Of a DNA stretch of 22,481 bases, positions 1 through 6,804 are shown in pieces. The stretch comes from CAYUVA01 sp964448115 [NCBI: uncultured bacterium] (GTDB taxonomy: Bacteria > CAYUVA01), in the NCBI GenBank assembly GCA_964448115.1, contig CAYUVA010000059.1, forward strand, positions 1 through 22,481. Reading direction: 5' to 3'. Position 1 is the first letter of the stretch. Every line of letters starts with the position of its first letter. The notes below the pieces were generated by a model. The model was not told where the DNA came from and did not search any database. It worked only from the letters and a program-made list of their open reading frames with translations. The position numbers and the translations under genes were made by a program.

Positions 1-2067
1 CCAGTATAATGCTTTCTCAATATCACAATTATTATGAATTTTCTTTAAAACCTTACCCTTCATTTTCGTATCTAAAGTATCTCTAATATTTTTCTTTCGA
101 TCAGCCTTGAACTCTGTAGAATGAATGATTTTCAGGTTCTTGTTTTTATAATGTTGATAAAGAATTTTAAAATCATTTAATATTCCCTTTACATCTAAAA
201 CAGAGTCTTTTATAGTTTTAGATATTATATCATCTTTCCTCAACTTTTTTAGGAGGTAATTATCTATAATTTCTTTTGTTGCTCCAATGTTAAGCTCAAA
301 TAGAGATTTCTTTCCTTGGTCAATATCATTATCCAGTAGTTTACTTGTTTCATTCACCGTATCTTTCCTGTTTTCTTCAAATAATTCAATTTGAAATGTA
401 ATTGCATCAAGCCAAACCTTCAGATATTGCTCTAGTTCTTTATAAATTTTTATGATAGCATAAGAATTAATTTCAACCATATCCGCCTGGAGATATTTAT
501 TGATGAAACTATCTGGATTACCAATACCATTAACATCTATAATATCATTCAATTTTCTAATCCTTTTTCGCTTCCAACCTTTTAGATCTGTGATCTGATT
601 CTTAATTTTTTCTAGCCTCTGAGGCATTTTTTCATTTTCCTGGACTGATGCGATATCATCCTCTATATCTTCTCTATTTGCTTTTATCTCAGTGATCAAA
701 TCCTCCAACCAGATCTTGCAAAACCCAAACAGACCTTTTTCTAAAAATACTTCTGTTCTATATTTATCAATCTCTTTTTTTGTATCATCAATGATTTTGT
801 TACTTTGTTGTGTTATATTTTCTGAAATTTTTGACAATCCATTTTTATAAATATCCATGATGCTCTGTATTTCTTTACCAGCTATATCTGGATCACAGTC
901 AACATTAAATTTTGTGATAGCTTTACTTAAATCTTCCTTAAGTTTATCCCATGTTTGCTTAAAACTATCATTTAATTGATCCGCATTTTTTTCTTGTAGT
1001 TTATTATCACTCATAAACTTAAATACATGTTGCTTATAAAAATCATCTTTTGTATTAATATTTAGAAGGCTGAAATTTTCTGATTGGCTTAGGTAATCCA
1101 GCCCTTCAGAACATAGCTTGGTTATACAATATTTTTCTACTCTATCTATAGGGAAAACCAATCTGGAGGTACCAAAGCAATAATAATGATTTCTTCTGAC
1201 ATCCGCATTAGCATCCAGCCACCTCTCGAAACATGCTTGATCTTGTGATTGTTCAATTAAGTTTGCTACACAATGGCTGATAAAATCTACATAATCTGTG
1301 TAGGCATTAAGATTCTTATTATTTTGATTATATTTTTGGATTAAATAAAATGAATTATACGGAGATACCACATTATTTAATATTATATTATTAGAAATAT
1401 TACTCTTATATTCAATAATATACCTTTTACTAGTAGTCTTATTCCAATAATCCAACTCGGTTAGAGCAGCTATATTATTGGCTCTGCATTTTAATAATTT
1501 GTTATGAGAAAGGAAATCATCAATAACGGTAGTATCCATAAAAACCCCATAAACCTTAATATCATCATACCTATATCTTATATAATAAGCCAAATCAAGA
1601 AAAATACCCCCTCCAGTTCCATTAGAAAGACATCCACAAAGATATATTTGAAGTCTTTGAGCAATATTTTGATCTCTAGCTAAATTACGAAGATCTCTTA
1701 CAGCTACATCCAATTTATCATCAAATAGACGAATAAGATTAGCATTGGCACATAATCTACCAAAAATCCTTATTGCGCCGGTTCCTCCGCTTAGGTCATC
1801 CACCATCAATCCATTATACCACCAATTTAGGAAATCATTATCATTTTTACGGCTGTTAATATATTTATTGGCTGGAAAATTGCTTCCTAGACTGATATTC
1901 TCGTCAGCATCCAGTGAACCCTCGATCTGGATCGCGCTTTCAATCCCAAAAAATTTGACCATGCTGGTATCGATACTTTGTCTTCTCTCTATGTGTTTCT
2001 TCACCTTGCTGGCGATCTTGCAGCCAGTTCCCCCTATACCAATGACTATTGTTCCAGGTGTCGGCAT
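1..2067 (-). CDS. Tubulin/FtsZ-like GTPase (Tubulin_2-like), 3' end outside window
   Basis: The frame is open for 689 codons from ATG at 2067 to the window edge, with no stop, so the C-terminus is missing. An AGGAGG lies 6 nt upstream of the start. The N-terminus reads IVIGIGGTGCKIASK (nucleotide-binding turn at residues 10-15). CLSNGTGGGIFLDLAYY around residues 146-161 matches the tubulin/FtsZ phosphate-binding signature (GGTGTG-like). A later segment, YYCFGTSRLVFP, resembles what I recall of the Tubulin_2 group. From about residue 360 the protein becomes lysine- and glutamate-rich, helical and probably coiled coil. There is no signal peptide, so it should be a cytoplasmic GTP-dependent polymer former. 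It is the last visible gene of the Mce, zinc-finger, VWA operon, 17 nt after the VWA stop. GC content falls from about 45% near the start to 17-30% further on. The family call is firm from the two motifs. The cellular role is inferred from context and the polymerisation is not demonstrated. Confidence 0.85.
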   Translation of the reverse strand, partial: MPTPGTIVIGIGGTGCKIASKVKKHIERRQSIDTSMVKFFGIESAIQIEGSLDADENISLGSNFPANKYINSRKNDNDFLNWWYNGLMVDDLSGGTGAIRIFGRLCANANLIRLFDDKLDVAVRDLRNLARDQNIAQRLQIYLCGCLSNGTGGGIFLDLAYYIRYRYDDIKVYGVFMDTTVIDDFLSHNKLLKCRANNIAALTELDYWNKTTSKRYIIEYKSNISNNIILNNVVSPYNSFYLIQKYNQNNKNLNAYTDYVDFISHCVANLIEQSQDQACFERWLDANADVRRNHYYCFGTSRLVFPIDRVEKYCITKLCSEGLDYLSQSENFSLLNINTKDDFYKQHVFKFMSDNKLQEKNADQLNDSFKQTWDKLKEDLSKAITKFNVDCDPDIAGKEIQSIMDIYKNGLSKISENITQQSNKIIDDTKKEIDKYRTEVFLEKGLFGFCKIWLEDLITEIKANREDIEDDIASVQENEKMPQRLEKIKNQITDLKGWKRKRIRKLNDIIDVNGIGNPDSFINKYLQADMVEINSYAIIKIYKELEQYLKVWLDAITFQIELFEENRKDTVNETSKLLDNDIDQGKKSLFELNIGATKEIIDNYLLKKLRKDDIISKTIKDSVLDVKGILNDFKILYQHYKNKNLKIIHSTEFKADRKKNIRDTLDTKMKGKVLKKIHNNCDIEKALYW

Positions 2068-2084
2068 CTTATACCTCCTGTTGG

Positions 2085-4445
2085 TTATAGTTTGTAAGTG
2101 ATTTTTAGGTCATTATACTCGATAATATTATCGAAGTCAAGCCTTTTTTGCCTGCCAATATTATAATTTATTCCCCCTATGGATACCGCGCTATTAGCGA
2201 CTGTAAAGACTAATCTTTTGTCTCGCGTAGGCTTTACATAACCTATTATTTTATCCAGATTATCAAAACTTATATCAGCAGTTCTCCCTCCGACGCTCAA
2301 GCCCTTGGGTCTGATCCCTCGTTTTAGCCTGCAAGCAATAGTATTATAGGAAATCAGCGACTTGATATCGTTGTTTTCCTTATCTATCAGGTAATGATTC
2401 TTAAAGGGAGGAAGTATCATAAAGGTGTAGATTAAAAACAATACTATTATTATAATCAATGCGATAACTAACCAAACCCATAAAGGGACCGGCTTGAATA
2501 CCTTGAACTGTACTGGTAGTGCTATCGCTCCTTTGGGATACTTACCGCCTGCAATTCCAAGGCGATCTCCCTTGACATCAAGCTCATTATTTTCGCTGGA
2601 CAGAATGAATCGATACTGGTGCTCTCCCTTGCTCACCCCTTTATCCAGGGTAAGCTTCTGCTGGATCTCTACCATGCCTGCTTCGCATTCCGCTTTTATT
2701 TGCCATGAGTTATCACCCAACTTGGTTAGGCAGGGATTATCAAGAAGCTCAACCCTTGCACCTTTGGGGAATTCCTTGCCTGTATCAAGATCGATACGAA
2801 GCCTGGAGCGAGCATCCTGGGCAGCCTGATTGAATGTGAAGCTGAGCTTCGAGGTTCTGCTATAAGGAAGATCGTCCACCGAGATATCTCCAAAGATTAT
2901 TGGAATTGTTGTCCCCTCCGAAGGCTTTATCTCAACGCTCTTGACCTGGATTTCGTAAATAAAGGGAATATAATACCTCTCCTGTTGGTTGACTATTTCC
3001 TTGAAGATATTTCCTTCCAGCGTCATTTTCTTTGTTCCTGTCAACCCGAATTCAATATTTCCCTTGTATTCTCCTCCGGGTACAGCGAGCGGCGGATCAA
3101 TACCGATGACAAAGGAGGTCAACTCAGGGGTAATGACAAGCTCCTTTTGTCGTGGAGTTTCAGGGGTCTGGCTAAGGTAAACATGCTGACCGGTAACAAG
3201 CGGAAACCGGAGCCTCTTGTCCATCTTGATGGAGGCTTTCAGCTCGAAACCATCTTCAAGCGCAGTGGCGTTTGGTTCAAGTCTTATCTCCTGCACCTGG
3301 TTCTCGTCGTCGAACAAGAGCGCAGAGGTCTGGTCATCAAGAGCGGTTGTTAGAACAATTATCGGATTCTCCTTATAATCAAAGGAAAATTTGATATTTG
3401 GCGGATTGAATTTGACCTCGCAACCAGGGCACTCCCCGACAAACTTAAAGGTGAGAATCCCATGGTGCGAACCTTGCTCAAGCGATCGTAGAGGATCGAC
3501 CTGCACAGCAAGCTTAATCTTGAAATCCTCTACAGAGTAATCAATATCACGCAGATCAATATGCCTAGGCTCCACGGTGCAGACTGCATATCTAGAGATC
3601 GAAGACTCCAACGATAAAGTAATTTTACCTTTAAGATCCCTCAATTGATTAGTGCCTTGAATCAAGAGCGGATATCCGATTCTTCCAATTGTATCTCCCG
3701 GTTTAACATGGTCGAACATATTTCCAAACGGGATCTCTACGAAGGGACACAGGAATAATCTGATCTCATAAAAAATAGCTTTCTTGGGATCAGGCACATT
3801 AACTCGCTCGATATTGGGTTCCTCTTCGATGAATTGCTCCATCAGCCTGTTCGGTTTTGAGTGGGGTCCTAAGGTTATTATCCGGATAAAAACATCCTTA
3901 TCAGCGCTATGAAATAGTCTTTTCACCTTATCCAAGGTGGTTACATGGGGAGGCGTATTATCGTCTCCATCAGTGAAGAAATAGATTACCTGATAATGCT
4001 CTCCATCTGGAAGATTTCTCTCAATCCGCGCGCACCAGTTTAATGCAGCCTCTAGGGCGTTATAGATCCATGTATTCGCACCTGTTGCATCCAAATCCTG
4101 GATGAAAGACCCGGCATTTTCACGGTCGATACTGCTGATATCAATCAGTTCTTTTGTCTTCTGAACACCAGTATCAAAGGTCATTAGATATAAATTTACA
4201 CCATTTCGGATGGCTTGCTTGTTGCCGATATATTTATCGAGCAGGCATTGCTTGACCTCCTGCCAGATATCTCTCTGCGGGTAATAATTGCCACCAATTC
4301 TTCCTTTCATACTGCCAGAGGTATCGATGACGATAACGATATCCTCGTAGTATCTATCATCAAACTTCTTAGCATAGGCTGAGGTGAACAAAAGAAATAC
4401 CAGACATACAGCGATCATTATTTTTACAAAGCCCGTTTTAACCAT
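2085..4445 (-). CDS. VWA-domain protein, signal peptide plus C-terminal membrane anchor
   Basis: This is a protein of 786 residues. Residues 1-25 form a signal peptide (hydrophobic core, TSAYA before the cut). A von Willebrand factor A domain covers roughly residues 34-230. Its metal site is visible: D41-T-S43-G-S45, a threonine in GANTWIYNAL (T125) and D159 in FFTDGDD. A long beta-rich region follows and probably forms Ig-like domains. One transmembrane helix lies near residues 654-678, and about 104 residues remain after it. The bulk is thus outside the cytoplasm and the tail inside, where it could contact the tubulin-like GTPase. I chose the ATG at 4445 because GAGGAG lies 6 nt upstream and the signal peptide follows at once. 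The same frame is open up to 4634, but that stretch overlaps the zinc-finger gene and looks non-coding. VWA proteins commonly mediate metal-dependent protein contacts. The exact partner here is unknown. Confidence 0.9.
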   Translation of the reverse strand: MVKTGFVKIMIAVCLVFLLFTSAYAKKFDDRYYEDIVIVIDTSGSMKGRIGGNYYPQRDIWQEVKQCLLDKYIGNKQAIRNGVNLYLMTFDTGVQKTKELIDISSIDRENAGSFIQDLDATGANTWIYNALEAALNWCARIERNLPDGEHYQVIYFFTDGDDNTPPHVTTLDKVKRLFHSADKDVFIRIITLGPHSKPNRLMEQFIEEEPNIERVNVPDPKKAIFYEIRLFLCPFVEIPFGNMFDHVKPGDTIGRIGYPLLIQGTNQLRDLKGKITLSLESSISRYAVCTVEPRHIDLRDIDYSVEDFKIKLAVQVDPLRSLEQGSHHGILTFKFVGECPGCEVKFNPPNIKFSFDYKENPIIVLTTALDDQTSALLFDDENQVQEIRLEPNATALEDGFELKASIKMDKRLRFPLVTGQHVYLSQTPETPRQKELVITPELTSFVIGIDPPLAVPGGEYKGNIEFGLTGTKKMTLEGNIFKEIVNQQERYYIPFIYEIQVKSVEIKPSEGTTIPIIFGDISVDDLPYSRTSKLSFTFNQAAQDARSRLRIDLDTGKEFPKGARVELLDNPCLTKLGDNSWQIKAECEAGMVEIQQKLTLDKGVSKGEHQYRFILSSENNELDVKGDRLGIAGGKYPKGAIALPVQFKVFKPVPLWVWLVIALIIIIVLFLIYTFMILPPFKNHYLIDKENNDIKSLISYNTIACRLKRGIRPKGLSVGGRTADISFDNLDKIIGYVKPTRDKRLVFTVANSAVSIGGINYNIGRQKRLDFDNIIEYNDLKITYKL

Positions 4446-4470
4446 ACCCCTCTCCTCAATCATAATATGA

Positions 4471-4656
4471 TCACTTTGCATAGCCAGTTCCCTTGCATAC
4501 TGGACAATAGACGACATCATCATGCCCCTCGCCATTACAGGCTGCACAAGGCGTAGGAGGCTCCGGAACATCAACATAGCCATCGCCGCCGCACGCCTGG
4601 CAGGTGCGTCCGTAAAACTTGCCTGTTCCATCACAGGATTTACACTTTACTAACAT
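4471..4656 (-). CDS. Small stand-alone DnaJ-type zinc-finger protein
   Basis: The 61-residue protein consists almost entirely of four CxxCxGxG-like motifs: CKSCDGTG, CQACGGDG, CAACNGEG and CPVCKGTG, with cysteine pairs at 5/8, 19/22, 37/40 and 51/54. This is the layout of the cysteine-rich zinc-binding region of DnaJ (Hsp40), which holds two zinc ions and binds unfolded or partner proteins. There is no J-domain and no substrate-binding C-terminal domain. It begins 27 nt after the Mce gene stop and ends 25 nt before the VWA start, with GAAGG upstream as a modest ribosome site. It is therefore probably translated from the operon message. The regular cysteine pattern makes it much more credible than the overlapping upstream extension of the VWA frame. 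A role as a small assembly factor or chaperone for this system is inference. Confidence 0.8.
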   Translation of the reverse strand: MLVKCKSCDGTGKFYGRTCQACGGDGYVDVPEPPTPCAACNGEGHDDVVYCPVCKGTGYAK

Positions 4657-4683
4657 ATCGAGACCTTCAAGAGTGTTTATACT

Positions 4684-5439
4684 TTAATCGTTTCCTATTA
4701 TACCTGGCTTCTTCAGCATTTCAAGCAAATTCAGCAGATGCTGCTTGAGTTTGCTTAGCTCCTCAGAGCCTTTTATCGCTTCCAGATCTCTTAGCAATTG
4801 TTCCAACAAGAGCTGGGCTTCCTGCTTGGATATTATTGATGACGGATCTTCTTTATAAGACTCCAAAGAGTTGATAAGTCGCTCATACCGTTTCTTTATC
4901 TCATCATCAATCTTCTCCAGCTCAGGTAAGATGCGCCCTAAACACGATTTCACATCGTCAATTCTTTGTCTTAGTTGCTCGGAAAACTGCTTGAATTCCT
5001 CAGAATCGACTAGATCTTTGTATGCCTTAGCCGCCTTTTGAATCAGCACCTCTGCCTTGGACTCAACACCTTGAATTCTATCTCCCTTGGCAATGGGTGG
5101 TGCCTTTAGATCTATTACATAAGCCCCCAGGCGCTTCTTACCCATCATCCCAGGATCATCCTCTATGATGAAACAGGTATCACTAGTAAGTATTTCTCGA
5201 TACTTCGGGTATATCTTTACCCTGGCAGCGAACTTGTTATAGCTTATCAGTTCGACTTTGATTACCTCGCCGATGCGCGTGTTGCTTGCATAAACCCCAT
5301 CACCTTCGGTAAGACCTTTACTATCCTTGAATATCACTGTAAAGGTCAATGCGTCAAGATGCTGTGGAAGAAATATAATACCAAGAACAATAGCAATCGA
5401 AACAACGGCTGTCAGGATCACGATTACAGCCTTGCTCAT
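4684..5439 (-). CDS. Mce/MlaD-domain protein, membrane-anchored with coiled-coil tail
   Basis: This is a protein of 251 residues. Residues 4-26 form an uncleaved N-terminal membrane helix. Residues about 30-115 form an Mce/MlaD domain: FTVIFKDSKGLTEGDGVY followed by IGEVIKVEL is the typical opening, in which a substrate-facing loop precedes a beta barrel. Residues about 125-245 are strongly helical and charged, with repeated Leu/Ile/Glu/Lys heptads that suggest a coiled coil. Mce proteins form hexameric rings or tubes that carry lipids between the inner and outer membranes, usually with an MlaE permease and an MlaF ATPase. Neither partner is in this window. It is the first gene of the minus-strand operon, about 80 nt downstream of a good promoter. 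The start at 5439 is preceded by an AGGAAG-type site. The Mce call is firm, and the lipid role here is by family analogy. Confidence 0.88.
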   Translation of the reverse strand: MSKAVIVILTAVVSIAIVLGIIFLPQHLDALTFTVIFKDSKGLTEGDGVYASNTRIGEVIKVELISYNKFAARVKIYPKYREILTSDTCFIIEDDPGMMGKKRLGAYVIDLKAPPIAKGDRIQGVESKAEVLIQKAAKAYKDLVDSEEFKQFSEQLRQRIDDVKSCLGRILPELEKIDDEIKKRYERLINSLESYKEDPSSIISKQEAQLLLEQLLRDLEAIKGSEELSKLKQHLLNLLEMLKKPGIIGND

Positions 5440-5519
5440 CCATCTCTTCCTTTATCCAAGTTCAACCTCTTGTCCTCATCAATATTCATAGTTATAAATA
5501 GGCATGTTACCTTTTTTAT

Positions 5520-5549
5520 ATTATTTATAAAAAGAAAAGCAGATGTCAA
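5520..5549 (-). promoter_or_regulatory. Sigma70-like promoter of the Mce/zinc-finger/VWA/tubulin operon
   Basis: On the minus strand a perfect TTGACA (-35, at 5549-5544) is followed after 18 nt by AATAAT (-10, at 5525-5520, five of six matches to TATAAT). The region between them is very AT-rich. Transcription would start near 5512, giving a leader of roughly 75 nt before the Mce gene ATG at 5439. The site lies inside a small 68-codon open frame (5436-5642), which argues that this frame is not a gene. Confidence 0.6.
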
Positions 5550-5607
5550 TAGGGAAATAACATCTTTCAATTTTATCATTACATCGCTTTCCTTGAGGGA
5601 TAAGATT

Positions 5608-5637
5608 GAGATTGCTTCGCTTAGCTCGCAATGACAA
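5608..5637 (-). repeat. Dispersed palindromic repeat of the TTGTCATTGCGAG type
   Basis: Read on the minus strand the stretch begins TTGTCATTGCGAG and ends GAAGCAATCTC, with a 6-nt middle. This matches, from memory, a short mobile repeat scattered between genes in many unrelated bacteria; its frequent mistranslation is a protein start such as CHCE-RSDEAIS. Only this one copy is clear in the window. The family assignment is by recall, and a genome-wide search would confirm it. Confidence 0.6.
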
Positions 5638-5674
5638 GGCATGGAACTTCTTGGACATTGTGAGACAGACTCCG

Positions 5675-5700
5675 CTGGGAGAGGGTTAGGGTGAGGGTCT
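5675..5700. repeat. Short dispersed repeat (CTCACCCTAACCCTCTCCC type)
   Basis: The plus strand reads GGGAGAGGGTTAGGGTGAGG. Its reverse complement is a purine/pyrimidine-skewed intergenic repeat that I recall from many bacterial genomes. It sits about 40 nt from the palindromic repeat at 5608-5637, so this intergenic region appears to collect such elements. No function is evident. Confidence 0.5.
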
Positions 5701-5765
5701 TTAAACTGTAAAGTGGACAGTATCAGATTTCAGACTTTGGCCTCTATAGCATTAAAAATCTTAAA

Positions 5766-5774
5766 TGGTATAAT
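5766..5774 (+). promoter_or_regulatory. Extended -10 promoter for the NHL lipoprotein gene
   Basis: TGGTATAAT combines an extended TGn element with a perfect TATAAT hexamer (5769-5774), 56 nt before the ATG at 5830. No good -35 hexamer lies at the usual spacing, which extended -10 promoters tolerate. An AAAGGAG ribosome site lies at about 5814-5820. Confidence 0.5.
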
Positions 5775-5829
5775 TAGGTTGTCTTTTTTGTCTTTATTAG
5801 TGGCAGTTGAATAAAGGAGCTATGGAACT

Positions 5830-6798
5830 ATGAGAAGCAGATCGATAATTAGCCTTTTACTTTTGGGGCTGCTGCTAATATTGCCAGCAGGCTGCGAGAA
5901 GAAGAATGCCAAAGGTAAGGTTAGCAAAGGCAAGGTCGCTCCTGCCGAGCTTATCGCTCCTCAGTCCATAATTGGCGGGTACGGCATGGAGCCGGGACAG
6001 TTCAACGAGCCTAGAGACATCGATGTTGACTCCAAGGGCAATCTATACATCGCTGATTTCAGGAACTACTGCGTCCAGGTGCTGGATCCCAATGGCAAAC
6101 CTATCCGTAAGTTCGGCACCAAAGGAGCCAGGCAGGGGCAGTTCAACGACCTTTGTGGCATAGCCGTTGCAGACGACGGAAAGATCTTCGTGGCTGACAC
6201 CTGGAACCACCGAATCCAAGTCTTCGATAATAACGGAACATTTTTAAGCATGCTTCCTGGCTCTTTTGTAGCGCCAAGGGGCGTGGATATCGACTCCCAG
6301 GGGGATATCTATGTGGCTGATAGCGGCAACAACCAGATAAAGATATTCAGCCCCGGTTACCAGTTGCTCCATGCCTGGGGGGAGCTTGGAAAAGGTCCCG
6401 GTCAGTTCAGCGAGCCGGTCGGCATCATAGTAAGGGGCGAAACCATCTATGTAGCCGACAATGACAATCGCCGGATGCAGATGTTCGACCTGAAGGGCAA
6501 ATTCAAACAACAGTTGCAAATAGATGGCTGGACCGCGAAAGGACCTCGTGAGCCGTACTTCGATTTAGATGATCAGGGAAATATGTTTGTAAGCGATCCC
6601 CCAGGCGACAGGGTGTTTATGATCTCCAAGCTCGGCAAGGTGCTCAGGGTCTTCGGTGGCGCCGGCGGGGAGCCGGGCAGGATGCACATGCCGACAGGCG
6701 TGGCAGTCGATCCCAAGCGTGGCTGGGTTTATATAACCGATACCTGGAACCACCGCATTCAGAAGTTCTCGCTGCAAAGCATCGCTAACAGGAAGTAG
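5830..6798 (+). CDS. NHL-repeat beta-propeller lipoprotein
   Basis: This is a protein of 322 residues. It starts with a lipoprotein signal peptide: a basic start, a run of leucines, then LPAGC with the modified cysteine at residue 22. After a lysine-rich linker come about six NHL repeats, seen as recurring PGQFNEPRDIDVDSKGNLYIAD-like units such as VADTWNHRIQVFD, VADSGNNQIKIFS, VADNDNRRMQMFD and ITDTWNHRIQKFS. These form a six-bladed beta-propeller used for binding proteins or sugars rather than catalysis. The protein should sit on a membrane facing the periplasm or cell surface. It has its own extended -10 promoter, and its stop lies 6 nt before the next start, so it is probably co-transcribed with the glycosyltransferase. 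The ligand is unknown. The alternative ATG at 5822 is followed by an early stop, which supports 5830. Confidence 0.88.
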   Translation: MRSRSIISLLLLGLLLILPAGCEKKNAKGKVSKGKVAPAELIAPQSIIGGYGMEPGQFNEPRDIDVDSKGNLYIADFRNYCVQVLDPNGKPIRKFGTKGARQGQFNDLCGIAVADDGKIFVADTWNHRIQVFDNNGTFLSMLPGSFVAPRGVDIDSQGDIYVADSGNNQIKIFSPGYQLLHAWGELGKGPGQFSEPVGIIVRGETIYVADNDNRRMQMFDLKGKFKQQLQIDGWTAKGPREPYFDLDDQGNMFVSDPPGDRVFMISKLGKVLRVFGGAGGEPGRMHMPTGVAVDPKRGWVYITDTWNHRIQKFSLQSIANRK

Positions 6799-6804
6799 CT
6801 GCTT

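Larger units (their letters stand above)
5440..5829. other. 390-nt intergenic region between divergent operons
   Basis: No credible gene is present. From left to right it holds the leader and promoter of the minus-strand tubulin/VWA operon (to 5549), an AT-rich stretch, two short dispersed repeats (5608-5637 and 5675-5700) and the promoter and leader of the plus-strand NHL lipoprotein gene. The 68-codon frame in this space reads through the repeat and the promoter and starts with residues (PCHCELSEAIS) that are a translation of the repeat itself. Confidence 0.7.

Noticed and set aside
2494-3353. Plus-strand frames of 111 and 122 codons opposite the VWA gene
   Set aside because: They are shadows of the VWA coding strand without supporting features.
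4446-4634. Upstream extension of the VWA reading frame (63 extra residues)
   Set aside because: It overlaps the zinc-finger gene in another frame, has unusual Met/Ala/Arg composition, and would bury the signal peptide. The ATG at 4445 has a good ribosome site.
5436-5642. 68-codon minus-strand frame upstream of the Mce gene
   Set aside because: Its first residues translate a dispersed repeat, it contains the operon promoter, and it shows no domain or ribosome site.
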